64,000 bases of DNA from Palsa-504 sp963767565 (GTDB lineage: Bacteria; Actinomycetota; Actinomycetes; Streptosporangiales; Streptosporangiaceae): positions 682,001 to 746,000 of the forward strand of contig CAVYEG010000006.1 in assembly GCA_963767565.1 (NCBI GenBank). The letters are read 5' to 3'. The notes beneath the pieces are model-generated. The model saw only the letters and a list, made by a program, of their open reading frames with translations, was not told the origin of the DNA and did no database searches. This document shows positions 7,384-15,573 of the stretch, piece after piece. Numbering within the stretch: position 1 is the stretch's first letter; each line of letters starts with the position of its first letter. Both the position numbers and the translations under genes were made by a program.

Positions 7384-9651
7384 GTGGCACGCGGCACCAC
7401 GGGGGCGCCCCGTAACACGCCAGGTCCTGGTGTCCCCGCAGGGGACGGGGACACCAGGACGGCGCAGCACAGGAAAACCAACATCCAGCCGGATACCGGA
7501 GCCAGCACTGAGCAGGCCGGGCCGCCGGGAATACGGGGTTTCAGCCGTCTCATCAGCATCGTCTGCGGCCGGAAGTCCAAGTACCTGGTCGTCGCGTTCT
7601 GGGTGCTGGTGGTGGCGCTGACCGGCGGGCTGGCGGGCAAGCTGCAGGGCGCGGAGAAGAATGACGCGTCTTCGTACCTGCCCGGATCGGCCGAATCGAC
7701 CCAGGAACTGAACGAGCAGGCCATCTTCCAGAACAAGAACTACAACCCTGCGCTCGTGGTCTACGTGCGGGACAGCGGCATCACCTCGGCCGACTGGGCC
7801 AAGGCCAAGGCGGACGCGCGCTACTTCGCCACGCTGCCGGTGGTGGGCGGGCGGGTAGCCGCGCCGATGGTGTCCAAGGACGGCAAGGCGATCGAGACCG
7901 TGATCGGCTCGGATCTCGGCTACAACAGCGACCTGAGCGGCTTCATCTCCACCGTCCAGACCGCCGCCACCAAGAACGCCGACGGGCTCAACGTCTACAT
8001 CGGCGGTCCCGCCGCCAGCGCGAACGACGAGCTCAAGATCTTCAAGGGGATCGACTCCACGCTGCTGTACTCCGCGCTGGGCGTGGTCATCGTGCTGCTG
8101 CTGCTGACGTACCGAAGTCCGATCCTCTGGCTGCTGCCCATCATGTCGGCGGGCGTGGCCCTGGCCATCGCCGAGGCGGTCATCTATGAGCTCACTCAGC
8201 ACGCCAATCTGACCGTCAACGGGCAGAGCGGAGGAATTCTGGTGGTGCTGGTCATTGGGGCCAGTACCGACTACGCGCTGCTGCTGATCGCCAGGTACCG
8301 GGAGGAACTGCGCAGGCACGCCGACCGGCATCAGGCCATGGCCGTGGCCCTGCGCCGGGCCGGGCCGGCCATCATCGCCAGCGGGCTGACCGTCGTGACC
8401 GGCATGCTCTGCCTGATGGCCGCCGAATCCAACGACATCGCCGGCCTGGGCCCGGTGGCCGCCATCGGGATCGGCGTCGGCCTGATCGCGATGGTCACCC
8501 TGCTGCCGGCGCTGCTCGTGGTCTTCGGCCGGTGGCTGTTCTGGCCGGTCCGCCCGGTGTACGGCTCGCCCGAGCCGACCCGCCGCGGCCTGTGGGCCAG
8601 GGTCGGGCAGCTCATCAGCCGCCGCCCGCGCCGGGTGTGGCTGGTCACCGCCCTGCTGCTCGTGGCGGGCTCGATGGGCCTGATCGGCTTCAAGTTCGGC
8701 GCGCTGACCACGGCGCAGGCATTCCGCGGCACCCAGCCGTCGGTCACCGCTCAGAATGTGCTGGCCGAGCACTTCCCGGCCGGCTCCGGTGAGCCGGTCC
8801 AGGTGATCTCCACCGCGGCCAGCGCCGACCAGGTCGCGCACACGCTGGCCGGCACGCCGGGCATCGCGTCGGTGACCCGGCCGGTGACCAGCAACGGGCT
8901 GGCCTTCCTGCAGGCCACCATGGCCATCCCGCCAGACAGCCCGGGCGCGTACACGCTGGTAGACCAGATACGGACCAAGGTTCACGTCATCCCGGGCGCG
9001 GACGCGAAGGTGGGCGGCGGCACGGCCATCAACAAGGACGTGGAGTCCGCCGCGGCCCATGACCGGGACCTGCTCATCCCGCTGATCCTCGGCGTGGTGC
9101 TCATCATCCTGGCCCTGCTGCTGCGGGCGATCGTGGCGCCGCTGGTGCTCATCGTCACCGTGGTGCTGTCCTTCGGCGCGGCGCTGGGCATCTCCGCGCT
9201 GTTCTTCAGCCACGTGTTCGGGTTCGCCGGCGCCGATGACTCGCTGCCGCTGTTCGTCTTCGTGTTCCTGGTGGCGCTGGGCATCGACTACAACATCTTC
9301 CTGATGACCCGGGTCCGCGAGGAATCCATCCGGTCCGGGACGCGCAACGGGGCGCTGACCGGCCTGGCCGCGACCGGCGGCGTAATCACGTCGGCCGGGC
9401 TGGTGCTGGCCGGGACCTTTGCCGTGCTCGGCACGCTGCCGCTGGTGGAGTTCACCGAGATCGGGTTCGCGGTCGCGCTGGGCGTCCTGCTCGACACGAT
9501 CGTGGTCAGGTCGGTGCTGGTGACGTCGCTGACCTTGGATATCGGGCGGCATATGTGGTGGCCGAGCAAGCTGGCGCACCCGGAACGCGAGTCAGGGGGG
9601 AGGACCCTCCTTACCCCCCCGCAAGGCGAGGCAGTCACGGGCGGCACCTAG
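7384..9651 (+). CDS. MMPL-family RND transporter
   Basis: 755 residues with two repeats of one helix, a large extracytoplasmic loop and a five-helix bundle, the layout of MMPL/RND-type exporters that move lipids or drugs by proton motive force. Seen: an N-terminal tail of about 55 soluble residues, helix 1 near KYLVVAFWVLVVALTGGLAG, loop motif DASSYLPGSAESTQ, and the two helix-4 motifs with charged relay residues, GASTDYALLLIARYREE and LGIDYNIFLMTRVREE. GTG start chosen from the AGGAGG at 7373. It stands alone between the radical SAM gene and menF; menF starts 43 bp after its stop, so read-through is possible. Substrate unknown. Confidence 0.92.
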   Translation: MARGTTGAPRNTPGPGVPAGDGDTRTAQHRKTNIQPDTGASTEQAGPPGIRGFSRLISIVCGRKSKYLVVAFWVLVVALTGGLAGKLQGAEKNDASSYLPGSAESTQELNEQAIFQNKNYNPALVVYVRDSGITSADWAKAKADARYFATLPVVGGRVAAPMVSKDGKAIETVIGSDLGYNSDLSGFISTVQTAATKNADGLNVYIGGPAASANDELKIFKGIDSTLLYSALGVVIVLLLLTYRSPILWLLPIMSAGVALAIAEAVIYELTQHANLTVNGQSGGILVVLVIGASTDYALLLIARYREELRRHADRHQAMAVALRRAGPAIIASGLTVVTGMLCLMAAESNDIAGLGPVAAIGIGVGLIAMVTLLPALLVVFGRWLFWPVRPVYGSPEPTRRGLWARVGQLISRRPRRVWLVTALLLVAGSMGLIGFKFGALTTAQAFRGTQPSVTAQNVLAEHFPAGSGEPVQVISTAASADQVAHTLAGTPGIASVTRPVTSNGLAFLQATMAIPPDSPGAYTLVDQIRTKVHVIPGADAKVGGGTAINKDVESAAAHDRDLLIPLILGVVLIILALLLRAIVAPLVLIVTVVLSFGAALGISALFFSHVFGFAGADDSLPLFVFVFLVALGIDYNIFLMTRVREESIRSGTRNGALTGLAATGGVITSAGLVLAGTFAVLGTLPLVEFTEIGFAVALGVLLDTIVVRSVLVTSLTLDIGRHMWWPSKLAHPERESGGRTLLTPPQGEAVTGGT

Positions 9652-9694
9652 AATGTGGGTTCGTGGCGGGTGACCGGATGACGCGGACGGCAGC

Positions 9695-10948
9695 GTGGGG
9701 GTGCTGAGCCGCCGGGACGCCGGACGGCTCCTGGTCCGCAGCGTCGCTGTTCCCGACTCCGGAGACCTTCTCGCCCAGCTTGCCCGGCCAGACATCGGCG
9801 CCTGGGTCCACCGCGGCGCCGGACTGGCGGGCTGGGGCGAGGCGGCCCGGATCACGCTGCCGGCCGGGGAAGACCGGTTCACCACCGGGGAGAAGTGGCT
9901 CCGGGACCTGTTCGACGCCGCGGACGTCGACGACCAGGTCCGGGTGCGCGGCTCAGGACCCGTCGCGTTCGGCACGTTCACCTTCGACGCGTCGTCCGAA
10001 GGATCGGTGCTGATCATTCCGCGCACCGTGCTCGGCCGGGACGGCCGCGGCCGGGCCTGGCTCACCACGGTGACCGGTCCCGGCCAGCCGCCCGGCCCGG
10101 AACCGGTCGTCCCGGATCCGCTCAGCAGCGTCAGGTGGCACGACGGCAGCCTGCCCGCGCCGCAGTGGGAGCAGGCCGTGGCCGCCGCGGTAGCGGCGAT
10201 CAAGGCGGGCCGCCTGCGTAAGGTGGTGCTGGCCCGGGACCTGTATGCGACCGCCGACCAGTCCATCGACCCGCGGATCCTGCTGCGCAGGCTGGCCGCC
10301 CGCTATCCCGAGTGCTACACCTTCGCCTGCGACGGCATGGTCGGCGCCACCCCTGAACTGCTCATCCAGCAGACCGGGCGCGAGGTCAGCGCGCTGGTCC
10401 TGGCCGGCACCACGCCGCGCGGCGGTGATCCCGCCGAAGACGAGGCGCTCGGCGCGGAACTGCTGGCCTCGGCCAAGAACACCGAGGAACACAGCTACGC
10501 GGTCGCCTCGATGCGCGACGCGCTGGGACCGCTGTGCGACACGCTGGACGTCGAGGCCAGGCCCGCGCTGCTGAGGCTGCCGAACCTGCAGCATCTCGGC
10601 ACCCGGGTGCGCGGCACGCTCGCGCCCACCGGGACGCCCCGGTCGGCGCTGGCGCTGGCCGCGGCCGTTCATCCCACCGCCGCGGTGTGCGGCACCCCGA
10701 CCGGGGCCGCCTTCGAGCTCATCCGCGAGCTCGAGCACATGGACCGGGAACGGTACGCCGGCCCGGTCGGCTGGGTCGACGCCGAGGGCAACGGCGAATG
10801 GGGCATCGCGCTGCGCTGCGCTCAGCTATCCGGCCGCTCGGCCCGGTTGTTCGCGGGCTGCGGCATCGTGGCCGGCTCGGATCCGGCCGCTGAGCTGGCC
10901 GAGGCCCAGGTCAAGTTCCGTCCCATGCGCGGCGCCCTGGAAGGCTAG
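9695..10948 (+). CDS. menF: Isochorismate synthase
   Basis: 417 residues; a chorismate-binding enzyme that converts chorismate to isochorismate. The C-terminal half carries the family motifs: LVLAGTTPRGG, ASAKNTEEHSYAV, LQHLGTRVRG, HPTAAVCGTP, ERYAGPVGWVD and FAGCGIVAGSDP, which include the Mg-binding glutamates. MenF and the siderophore enzyme EntC are hard to separate by sequence, but menD, menC, menB and menE lie in this window and no siderophore genes do, so menaquinone synthesis is the better call. GTG start at 9695; no strong ribosome site is visible. A CO dehydrogenase locus lies between this gene and the other men genes. Confidence 0.9.
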   Translation: MGVLSRRDAGRLLVRSVAVPDSGDLLAQLARPDIGAWVHRGAGLAGWGEAARITLPAGEDRFTTGEKWLRDLFDAADVDDQVRVRGSGPVAFGTFTFDASSEGSVLIIPRTVLGRDGRGRAWLTTVTGPGQPPGPEPVVPDPLSSVRWHDGSLPAPQWEQAVAAAVAAIKAGRLRKVVLARDLYATADQSIDPRILLRRLAARYPECYTFACDGMVGATPELLIQQTGREVSALVLAGTTPRGGDPAEDEALGAELLASAKNTEEHSYAVASMRDALGPLCDTLDVEARPALLRLPNLQHLGTRVRGTLAPTGTPRSALALAAAVHPTAAVCGTPTGAAFELIRELEHMDRERYAGPVGWVDAEGNGEWGIALRCAQLSGRSARLFAGCGIVAGSDPAAELAEAQVKFRPMRGALEG

Positions 10949-11085
10949 TGCCGGCTCGGCTGGTCCATGGCCCTGGTGGCCGCGCCGATAAGAGAACTCT
11001 TAATCTGGTGTCGCCGCGTCAGCGACCTGGGCATACAGTCGTAGCAGACATGCACGCCCGGTGAACTGGAGGAGGCTGCCTGCGG

Positions 11086-11343
11086 ATGGCCACGCAAGAA
11101 GAGGTCCTTACCGTGCTCCGCGAGGTCTGGAGCGCCCAGGGCCAGACGGCTGAGGACGTCGAGGAGGCCTGCGGCACCACCAAGGCATGCAAGAAGATGG
11201 CCGAGGTGGGTTTCGACGGCCTGGCCGACGAGACCGACGGCGACCTGCGCCTGGCCTGGCGGACGCAGCTGGCGCGGGAAGGCAAGCTGAACCGGGACGA
11301 GGGCAGCGTGCGCGACCTGGTCCTGCCGCCTGAGTCCCGCTAA
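11086..11343 (+). CDS. Hypothetical protein, 85 aa, upstream of coxD
   Basis: ATG start behind a GGAGGAGG at 11068-11075. Small, soluble and charged, mostly helical (EEVLTVLREVWSAQG, WRTQLAREGKLNRDEG), with two Cys in EEACGTTKACKK. I do not recognise a family. It ends 36 bp before coxD on the same strand and is likely cotranscribed with it, so it may take part in CO dehydrogenase maturation, but nothing in the sequence proves that. Confidence 0.6.
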   Translation: MATQEEVLTVLREVWSAQGQTAEDVEEACGTTKACKKMAEVGFDGLADETDGDLRLAWRTQLAREGKLNRDEGSVRDLVLPPESR

Positions 11344-11379
11344 GCGCGGCCGGACGACGGGGCAGGGGGCATTTACGCC

Positions 11380-12255
11380 ATGGAGGTCCCGCAGTCCGTC
11401 GGCGAGCTGACGCAGACCCTGCGCCAGGGCGGTTACCTGGCCGACCGCGGGCTGGCCACCGCGCTGTTCGTGGCCCTGTCACTTGACCGCCCCGTTCTCC
11501 TCGAAGGCGAGGTCGGGGTGGGCAAGACGGAGGTGGCCAAGGTCATGGCGTCGGTCTTCGGCCGCCGGCTGATCCGGCTGCAGTGCTACGAGGGCATCGA
11601 CACCAACCAGGCGCTGTACGAGTGGGACTACGCCCGGCAGATGCTGCACATCAGGGCGCTGTCCGAACACCAGGTGGCCGACGACGACGCGGTAGACAAG
11701 CTGTTCGGCCCGAAGTTCCTGCTGGAACGGCCGCTGCTGGAGGCGGTCCGGGCCGGCGACCAGGCCGTGCTGCTGATCGACGAGATCGACCGGGCCGACG
11801 ACGAGTTCGAGGCCTTCCTGCTCGAGGTGCTGTCAGACTTCCAGATCAGCATCCCCGAGATCGGCACGGTCAAGGCCGAGAGCCCGCCGCTGGTGGTCCT
11901 CACCTCCAACCGCACCCGCGAGCTGCACGACGCGCTGAAGCGACGCTGCCTGTACCACTGGATCGGCTACCCGTCCGCGGAGCGCGAGGTGGAGATCGTC
12001 CTGATCCGCCAGCCCGATATCTCCGCCGGCCTGGCCCGCAAGGTGGTGTCCGCGGTGCACCGGCTGCGTGAGCTCGACCTGGCCAAGCCGCCCGGCGTGG
12101 CGGAGACCATCGACTGGGCCCGCACCCTGGACTTCCTCGGCGAGTCGGACCTCGACGCCGACAACGCGCAGGCCACCCTGGGCGCCGTGGTCAAGGACCG
12201 GGACGACCTCGAGGTCGTCCGGGACAACCTGCAGGAGATCACCTCCGGTGCCTGA
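11380..12255 (+). CDS. coxD: CoxD-type MoxR-family AAA ATPase
   Basis: 291 residues. Walker A GEVGVGKTEVAK (about 43-54), Walker B VLLIDEIDRAD, and the sensor region VVLTSNRTRELHDALKRRC define the MoxR class. In carboxydotrophs CoxD is the ATPase chaperone needed to sulfurate the CO dehydrogenase active site for the Mo-S-Cu cluster. It sits directly before a CoxE-type VWA protein with an 8-bp overlap, the classical coxDE pair, and opposite the coxMSL operon. MoxR proteins serve other metalloenzymes too, but the context makes CoxD the best call. Confidence 0.9.
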   Translation: MEVPQSVGELTQTLRQGGYLADRGLATALFVALSLDRPVLLEGEVGVGKTEVAKVMASVFGRRLIRLQCYEGIDTNQALYEWDYARQMLHIRALSEHQVADDDAVDKLFGPKFLLERPLLEAVRAGDQAVLLIDEIDRADDEFEAFLLEVLSDFQISIPEIGTVKAESPPLVVLTSNRTRELHDALKRRCLYHWIGYPSAEREVEIVLIRQPDISAGLARKVVSAVHRLRELDLAKPPGVAETIDWARTLDFLGESDLDADNAQATLGAVVKDRDDLEVVRDNLQEITSGA

Positions 12256-13366
12256 GCCGTTCACCGGGCTGCTGGCGAGTTTCGCCGCCGAGCTGCGCTC
12301 GGCCGGGCTGGCCGTCGGCTCGGGGGACGTGCTGGTCTACTGCGCGGCCCTGAGCGAGCTCGATCCGGCCGACCTGAGCGACCTGTACTGGGCCGGGCGC
12401 ACCACGCTGGTCAACCGCCATGACGACATCGCCCGGTACGACGAGGTGTTCCGCCGGTTCTTCCTGGGTGCTGGCGGGCCGGACGAGCAGCTGGCCCTGA
12501 TGCTGCGCGCGTCGCTGCAGGCCCAGGGCGCGCTGGCCATGCCGTCTACCGAGCCGGGCGAGGCCGGCGAGCAGGACGACGCCGTGCTGGGCCTGATGGC
12601 CTCGGATGCCGACGCGCTCAAGCACAAGGCGTTCGCCGCCTGCACGCCGGACGAGCTCGCGGCCCTGCGCCGGATCATGGCCAGGATCCGGCTGACTCCG
12701 CCGCGCCGCCGGACCAGGCGCAGCATGCCCGCCCGGTCCGGGTCCCGTCCCGACCCACGGCGGACCGTCAGGGAGTCCATGCGCATGCACGGCGAGCCCG
12801 CCCGGCTGTACTGGCGGCGGCGGAAGGTGCGGCTGCGGCCGCTGATCCTCATCCTGGACATCTCAGGTTCGATGGCCGACTACTCACGTAGCCTGCTGCA
12901 GTTCGCGCATTCGGCGGCCCGGTCCGCCGGGCGGGTGGAGGTGTTCTGCTTCGGGACCCGGCTGACCCGGGTGACCGGGGCGATGGAGTGCCGCCGCCCG
13001 GACGAGGCCCTCGAGCGAGCCGCGCGGGCCGCGTTCGACTGGGACGGCGGAACCAGGATCGGCGACAGCCTGGACGCCTTCGTCCGGGACTGGGCCCGCC
13101 GCGGGCTGTGCCGAGGCGGCATCGTGGTGATCTGCTCCGACGGCCTGGACCGCGGGGACCCCGCCGTCCTGGCCGCCGCGATGGAACGGCTGGCCCGGCT
13201 CAGCCACCGGCTGGTCTGGCTGAACCCGCACAAGGGCGACGACCCCGGCTTCCGGCCCAGCACGCTCGGCATGATGATCGCCGCACCGCACATCGACCTG
13301 CTCCTGTCCGGCCACGATCTAGCCAGCCTGGAGAAACTCGCTACGCTGCTGCCAACCCTTAACTAA
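12248..13366 (+). CDS. coxE: CoxE-type VWA domain protein
   Basis: 372 residues from the GTG at 12248, which overlaps the coxD stop; a longer frame to 12068 reads through coxD and is rejected. The C-terminal half is a von Willebrand A domain with the MIDAS motif DISGSMADYS (from about residue 205) and the later ICSDGLDRGD. An Arg-rich linker (PPRRRTRRSM) separates it from the helical N-terminal half. CoxE works with CoxD in maturing the Mo-Cu cofactor of CO dehydrogenase in model organisms. Overlap with coxD implies translational coupling. Confidence 0.9.
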   Translation: MPEPFTGLLASFAAELRSAGLAVGSGDVLVYCAALSELDPADLSDLYWAGRTTLVNRHDDIARYDEVFRRFFLGAGGPDEQLALMLRASLQAQGALAMPSTEPGEAGEQDDAVLGLMASDADALKHKAFAACTPDELAALRRIMARIRLTPPRRRTRRSMPARSGSRPDPRRTVRESMRMHGEPARLYWRRRKVRLRPLILILDISGSMADYSRSLLQFAHSAARSAGRVEVFCFGTRLTRVTGAMECRRPDEALERAARAAFDWDGGTRIGDSLDAFVRDWARRGLCRGGIVVICSDGLDRGDPAVLAAAMERLARLSHRLVWLNPHKGDDPGFRPSTLGMMIAAPHIDLLLSGHDLASLEKLATLLPTLN

Positions 13367-13388
13367 GAACATCCGGCGGGAGCGCGCG

Positions 13389-13667
13389 GTGAGGTGGAGC
13401 GTCGGGATCGAGGCCGAGGGCGACGGCGTGCTGACCCGCGAGGAGATCGTGGAGCTGGCCGACGCGGTGGCCGCCAGCGGCGGGATCGCCACCGGGATCG
13501 GCACCAGCCGGTACGGCGCGCAGCTGATCGTCGAGGCGGACAGCCATGAGGAGGCGATCACCAGGGCGACCTCGGAGTTCGCCCGGGCCGCCGCGAAGGC
13601 GGGCCTGCCGGCCGCCCCGGTGGTGCGGACCGAGGCGGTCAGCGAGGCCGAGGACGGCCTCGGGTGA
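13389..13667 (+). CDS. Hypothetical protein, 92 aa, ferredoxin-like fold predicted
   Basis: GTG start 23 bp after coxE. The pattern MRWSVGIEAEGD, a helix (TREEIVELADAVAAS), strands GIGTSRYGAQLIVEAD and a second helix (HEEAITRATSEFARAAAKAG) suggests a beta-alpha-beta sandwich like ACT or ferredoxin-like domains. I recall similar short actinobacterial proteins of unknown function. Its stop overlaps the next gene's ATG (ATGA), so the two are probably made together. The link to CO oxidation is only positional. Confidence 0.65.
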   Translation: MRWSVGIEAEGDGVLTREEIVELADAVAASGGIATGIGTSRYGAQLIVEADSHEEAITRATSEFARAAAKAGLPAAPVVRTEAVSEAEDGLG

Positions 13668-14107
13668 TCAGGCTCGGGTCGCTGGCCGGGTACCCGTTCG
13701 AGGGGCCCAGGGTGCTGGCCGGCTGGACGCCGCCCGCGGCCGCGGCCGTGTACGTGATCGTGTACAAGCCCGACCCGCAGACCAAGCCGGACCGGTACGC
13801 GGTTATCTACGTAGGCCACTCCGACGACCTGACCGCGGAGCGGTTCCCGTTCCAGCACCCCCGCGCGCACTGCTGGATCAAGCGGGCGGGATCGAAATTC
13901 AAGGTCTACATCTGCACCTACGAGGTGCCCGGCGGCGGCCGGGGCCACCGGGAGCAGATCGCCAGGGACCTGACCGCGATCTACCAGCCGCGCTGCAACG
14001 ACCAGCAGTACGAGCAGGCCTGGAAGGACCAGTGGATCGGCGAGACCACGTCCTCCTCCCCCAGCCTGGCCAAAGACCCGGAGCGCCCGGCGGGCGCCCC
14101 GGGCTGA
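13664..14107 (+). CDS. GIY-YIG-like protein
   Basis: 147 residues, not a strong family match but with the order of a GIY-YIG nuclease core: VYVI (29-32), IYVG (48-51), Arg60 after an HSDDL loop, Glu97 in HREQIARDL, and the closing QPRCN (108-112). These occupy the places of the GIY, YIG, catalytic Arg, metal-binding Glu and P..N elements. If active it would cut nucleic acid; it may instead be an inactive fold relative. Translationally coupled to the 92-aa gene. It converges on the last small membrane gene, with stops 4 bp apart. Confidence 0.6.
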   Translation: MIRLGSLAGYPFEGPRVLAGWTPPAAAAVYVIVYKPDPQTKPDRYAVIYVGHSDDLTAERFPFQHPRAHCWIKRAGSKFKVYICTYEVPGGGRGHREQIARDLTAIYQPRCNDQQYEQAWKDQWIGETTSSSPSLAKDPERPAGAPG

Positions 14108-14111
14108 CCTT

Positions 14112-14474
14112 TTACGATCCCGGCCGGAACCCCACGGCGTCGAGCAGGCGCGAGCGGCGCGTCCCTGACGCCGGGCGGGCCGGCTCGGGCACGGCGGGCC
14201 GTTCCGGCATCGGGGTCACTCCGGTCACGATGCCCTCGGCCATGTCGTAGAGCAGCGGCAGCGCGCCGGCGACCACTCCGCCGGTCTGGTTGATGTGCTC
14301 GACGCCCGGCCTGATGAGCTTGGCATGGCCGACGATGGTCTGCACGATGTCAGAGCACTCCTCCAGGTTCCCGGCGATCCTGGTCAGCAGGGTGCCCACC
14401 CAGAACAGGTAGAACGCCAGGCCCGCGGTCAGCAGCAGGACATCGATGACCGTCCAGACGACCAGTCCCGTCAT
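14112..14474 (-). CDS. Small one-helix membrane protein, cox operon (fifth of five)
   Basis: 120 residues from ATG 14474 (MTGLVVWTVIDV), which overlaps the previous stop as ATGA; longer frames upstream are shadows. One membrane helix (about 4-26, VVWTVIDVLLLTAGLAFYLF), then an amphipathic segment (LLTRIAGNLEECSDIVQTIV) and a Pro-rich, basic tail ending GFRPGS. The positive-inside rule puts the C-terminus in the cytoplasm. Same architecture as the four genes upstream. Last gene of the coxM operon, ending 4 bp from the converging GIY-YIG-like gene. Function unknown. Confidence 0.8.
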   Translation of the reverse strand: MTGLVVWTVIDVLLLTAGLAFYLFWVGTLLTRIAGNLEECSDIVQTIVGHAKLIRPGVEHINQTGGVVAGALPLLYDMAEGIVTGVTPMPERPAVPEPARPASGTRRSRLLDAVGFRPGS

Positions 14475-14761
14475 GATTTCACCTTTCCGAGCACGCGGCC
14501 GAGGAACAGGTGGTGCTGCAGGCCTTCGGCGAGGACCGCCTCCACGCCGCCGGCGACCTGCGGGATGAGGACCGTGTCCGCGGTGTTGGCCGCCGCGGCC
14601 TTCAGGGTGTCCCGCACCTGGACGACCCGGCGGTCGATGACCTTCACCAGGTAGATAAGCAGGCTCAGCAGCGCGGCGACCGCGGCCACCACGACCAGGC
14701 CGAGGATGTTCGCGATCGTCCACAGGTTGTGCTCTGCCGAGGACATGGCCAGGGTATGCAT
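14471..14761 (-). CDS. Small one-helix membrane protein, cox operon (fourth of five)
   Basis: 96 residues. A short N-terminal segment, one helix (about 17-40, ANILGLVVVAAVAALLSLLI), a basic junction (KVIDRRVVQVRD) and an amphipathic C-terminal half. The stretch VRDTLKAAAANTA resembles INDALTDAVHNTA in the third protein, evidence that at least these two are paralogues. It starts 2 bp after the third gene's stop and overlaps the fifth by 4 bp, so translation is tightly coupled. Confidence 0.82.
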   Translation of the reverse strand: MHTLAMSSAEHNLWTIANILGLVVVAAVAALLSLLIYLVKVIDRRVVQVRDTLKAAAANTADTVLIPQVAGGVEAVLAEGLQHHLFLGRVLGKVKS

Positions 14762-14763
14762 CG

Positions 14764-15036
14764 CTATCCTCCCAGCCTGGCGCGCCCGCGCTGCAGGCCG
14801 CCGATGATGATCGTGGCGTGCTCGATGGTCGTACGCAGCGCGCCGAGCGGCGCGGTGTTGTGCACTGCATCGGTCAGCGCGTCGTTGATCTTCGGTGCCT
14901 CGTTGCCGATCGACCGGGCCAGCAGCAGGATCGGCACCACGAGCACGACCACGACCAGCACGATGACGATGCCGATCGTGTAGCCCACCACCCAGCCGGT
15001 GGTGCTGGTGCCGGCGGCCAGGACATGTGGTTGCAT
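14764..15036 (-). CDS. Small one-helix membrane protein, cox operon (third of five)
   Basis: 90 residues with a strongly hydrophobic helix (about 18-40, YTIGIVIVLVVVVLVVPILL) followed by ARSIGNEAPKINDALTDAV and a basic end. An AGGAGG lies upstream of the ATG at 15036, 12 bp after the second gene's stop. The INDALTDAVHNTA segment matches the fourth protein. The cytoplasmic half looks helical and able to oligomerise. No known family recognised. Confidence 0.82.
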   Translation of the reverse strand: MQPHVLAAGTSTTGWVVGYTIGIVIVLVVVVLVVPILLLARSIGNEAPKINDALTDAVHNTAPLGALRTTIEHATIIIGGLQRGRARLGG

Positions 15037-15048
15037 GGCCAGTTCCTC

Positions 15049-15276
15049 CTAGACCGTTTCGCAGAAGTCGCGGACCGGCTTCAGGCTCGCGTTGACGGCG
15101 GTCAGCCGCTCCGGCACGGTGCTGGTGAGCTGCGCGACGGCCTGGACACCCCCGGTGGTCGTCACCAGCGTCTTACGGATCGCCCTGAGGTGGCCGATCA
15201 CCCGCAACAGGCCTACCGCGGTGATCGCGATGATCAGCGCGGCGACGATCAGTGTGAACCATGCGGCTGCTGGCAT
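15049..15276 (-). CDS. Small one-helix membrane protein, cox operon (second of five)
   Basis: 75 residues. One helix at the N-terminus (about 5-24, AWFTLIVAALIIAITAVGLL), a basic junction (RVIGHLRAIRK) and an amphipathic segment with regular hydrophobic spacing (VAQLTSTVPERLTAVNASL), like DUF948-type proteins. GAAAGGAGAT precedes the ATG at 15276. It lies 31 bp after the first gene. Function unknown. Confidence 0.82.
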   Translation of the reverse strand: MPAAAWFTLIVAALIIAITAVGLLRVIGHLRAIRKTLVTTTGGVQAVAQLTSTVPERLTAVNASLKPVRDFCETV

Positions 15277-15307
15277 GGCCGATCTCCTTTCTGTTGCGTG
15301 CCCGCGA

Positions 15308-15562
15308 TCAGCCGAGCAGCTTGGCGACGGAGCCGGCGTAGCGGACCGCGCCGACGGATACTTCCTTAACGGTCTCGTCCGTGGTGGCCAGGGCGTCTGG
15401 CAGGCCGTCGAGCTGGCCGATCAGGGCCACCCCGCCGGCCAGGATGTTGTCGGCCGCCCCCCGGATCCGCTCCAGCGCGGCCAGGACGCGGTTGAGCAGG
15501 TAGATAACCACGGGCAGGACCGCGACTAGCAAGATCACGTTGCCGATCCACCACAAGACCAT
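15308..15562 (-). CDS. Small one-helix membrane protein, cox operon (first of five)
   Basis: 84 residues from ATG 15562 (MVLWWIGNVILL); longer readings of this frame run into coxG and are rejected. One membrane helix (about 3-24), a basic junction (NRVLAALERIRG) and a cytoplasmic amphipathic stretch. It begins 11 bp after the coxG stop, with GAGGAG upstream of the ATG, so it is certainly placed in the coxG transcript. Founding member of the five-gene array. Confidence 0.82.
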   Translation of the reverse strand: MVLWWIGNVILLVAVLPVVIYLLNRVLAALERIRGAADNILAGGVALIGQLDGLPDALATTDETVKEVSVGAVRYAGSVAKLLG

Positions 15563-15573
15563 GGGTGTTCTCC

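Noticed and set aside
7129..9579. 816-codon minus-strand open frame
   Set aside because: It lies antisense to the complete MMPL gene. Composition is His/Gln/Arg/Asp-rich without domain signals, as expected from GC-rich complement frames.
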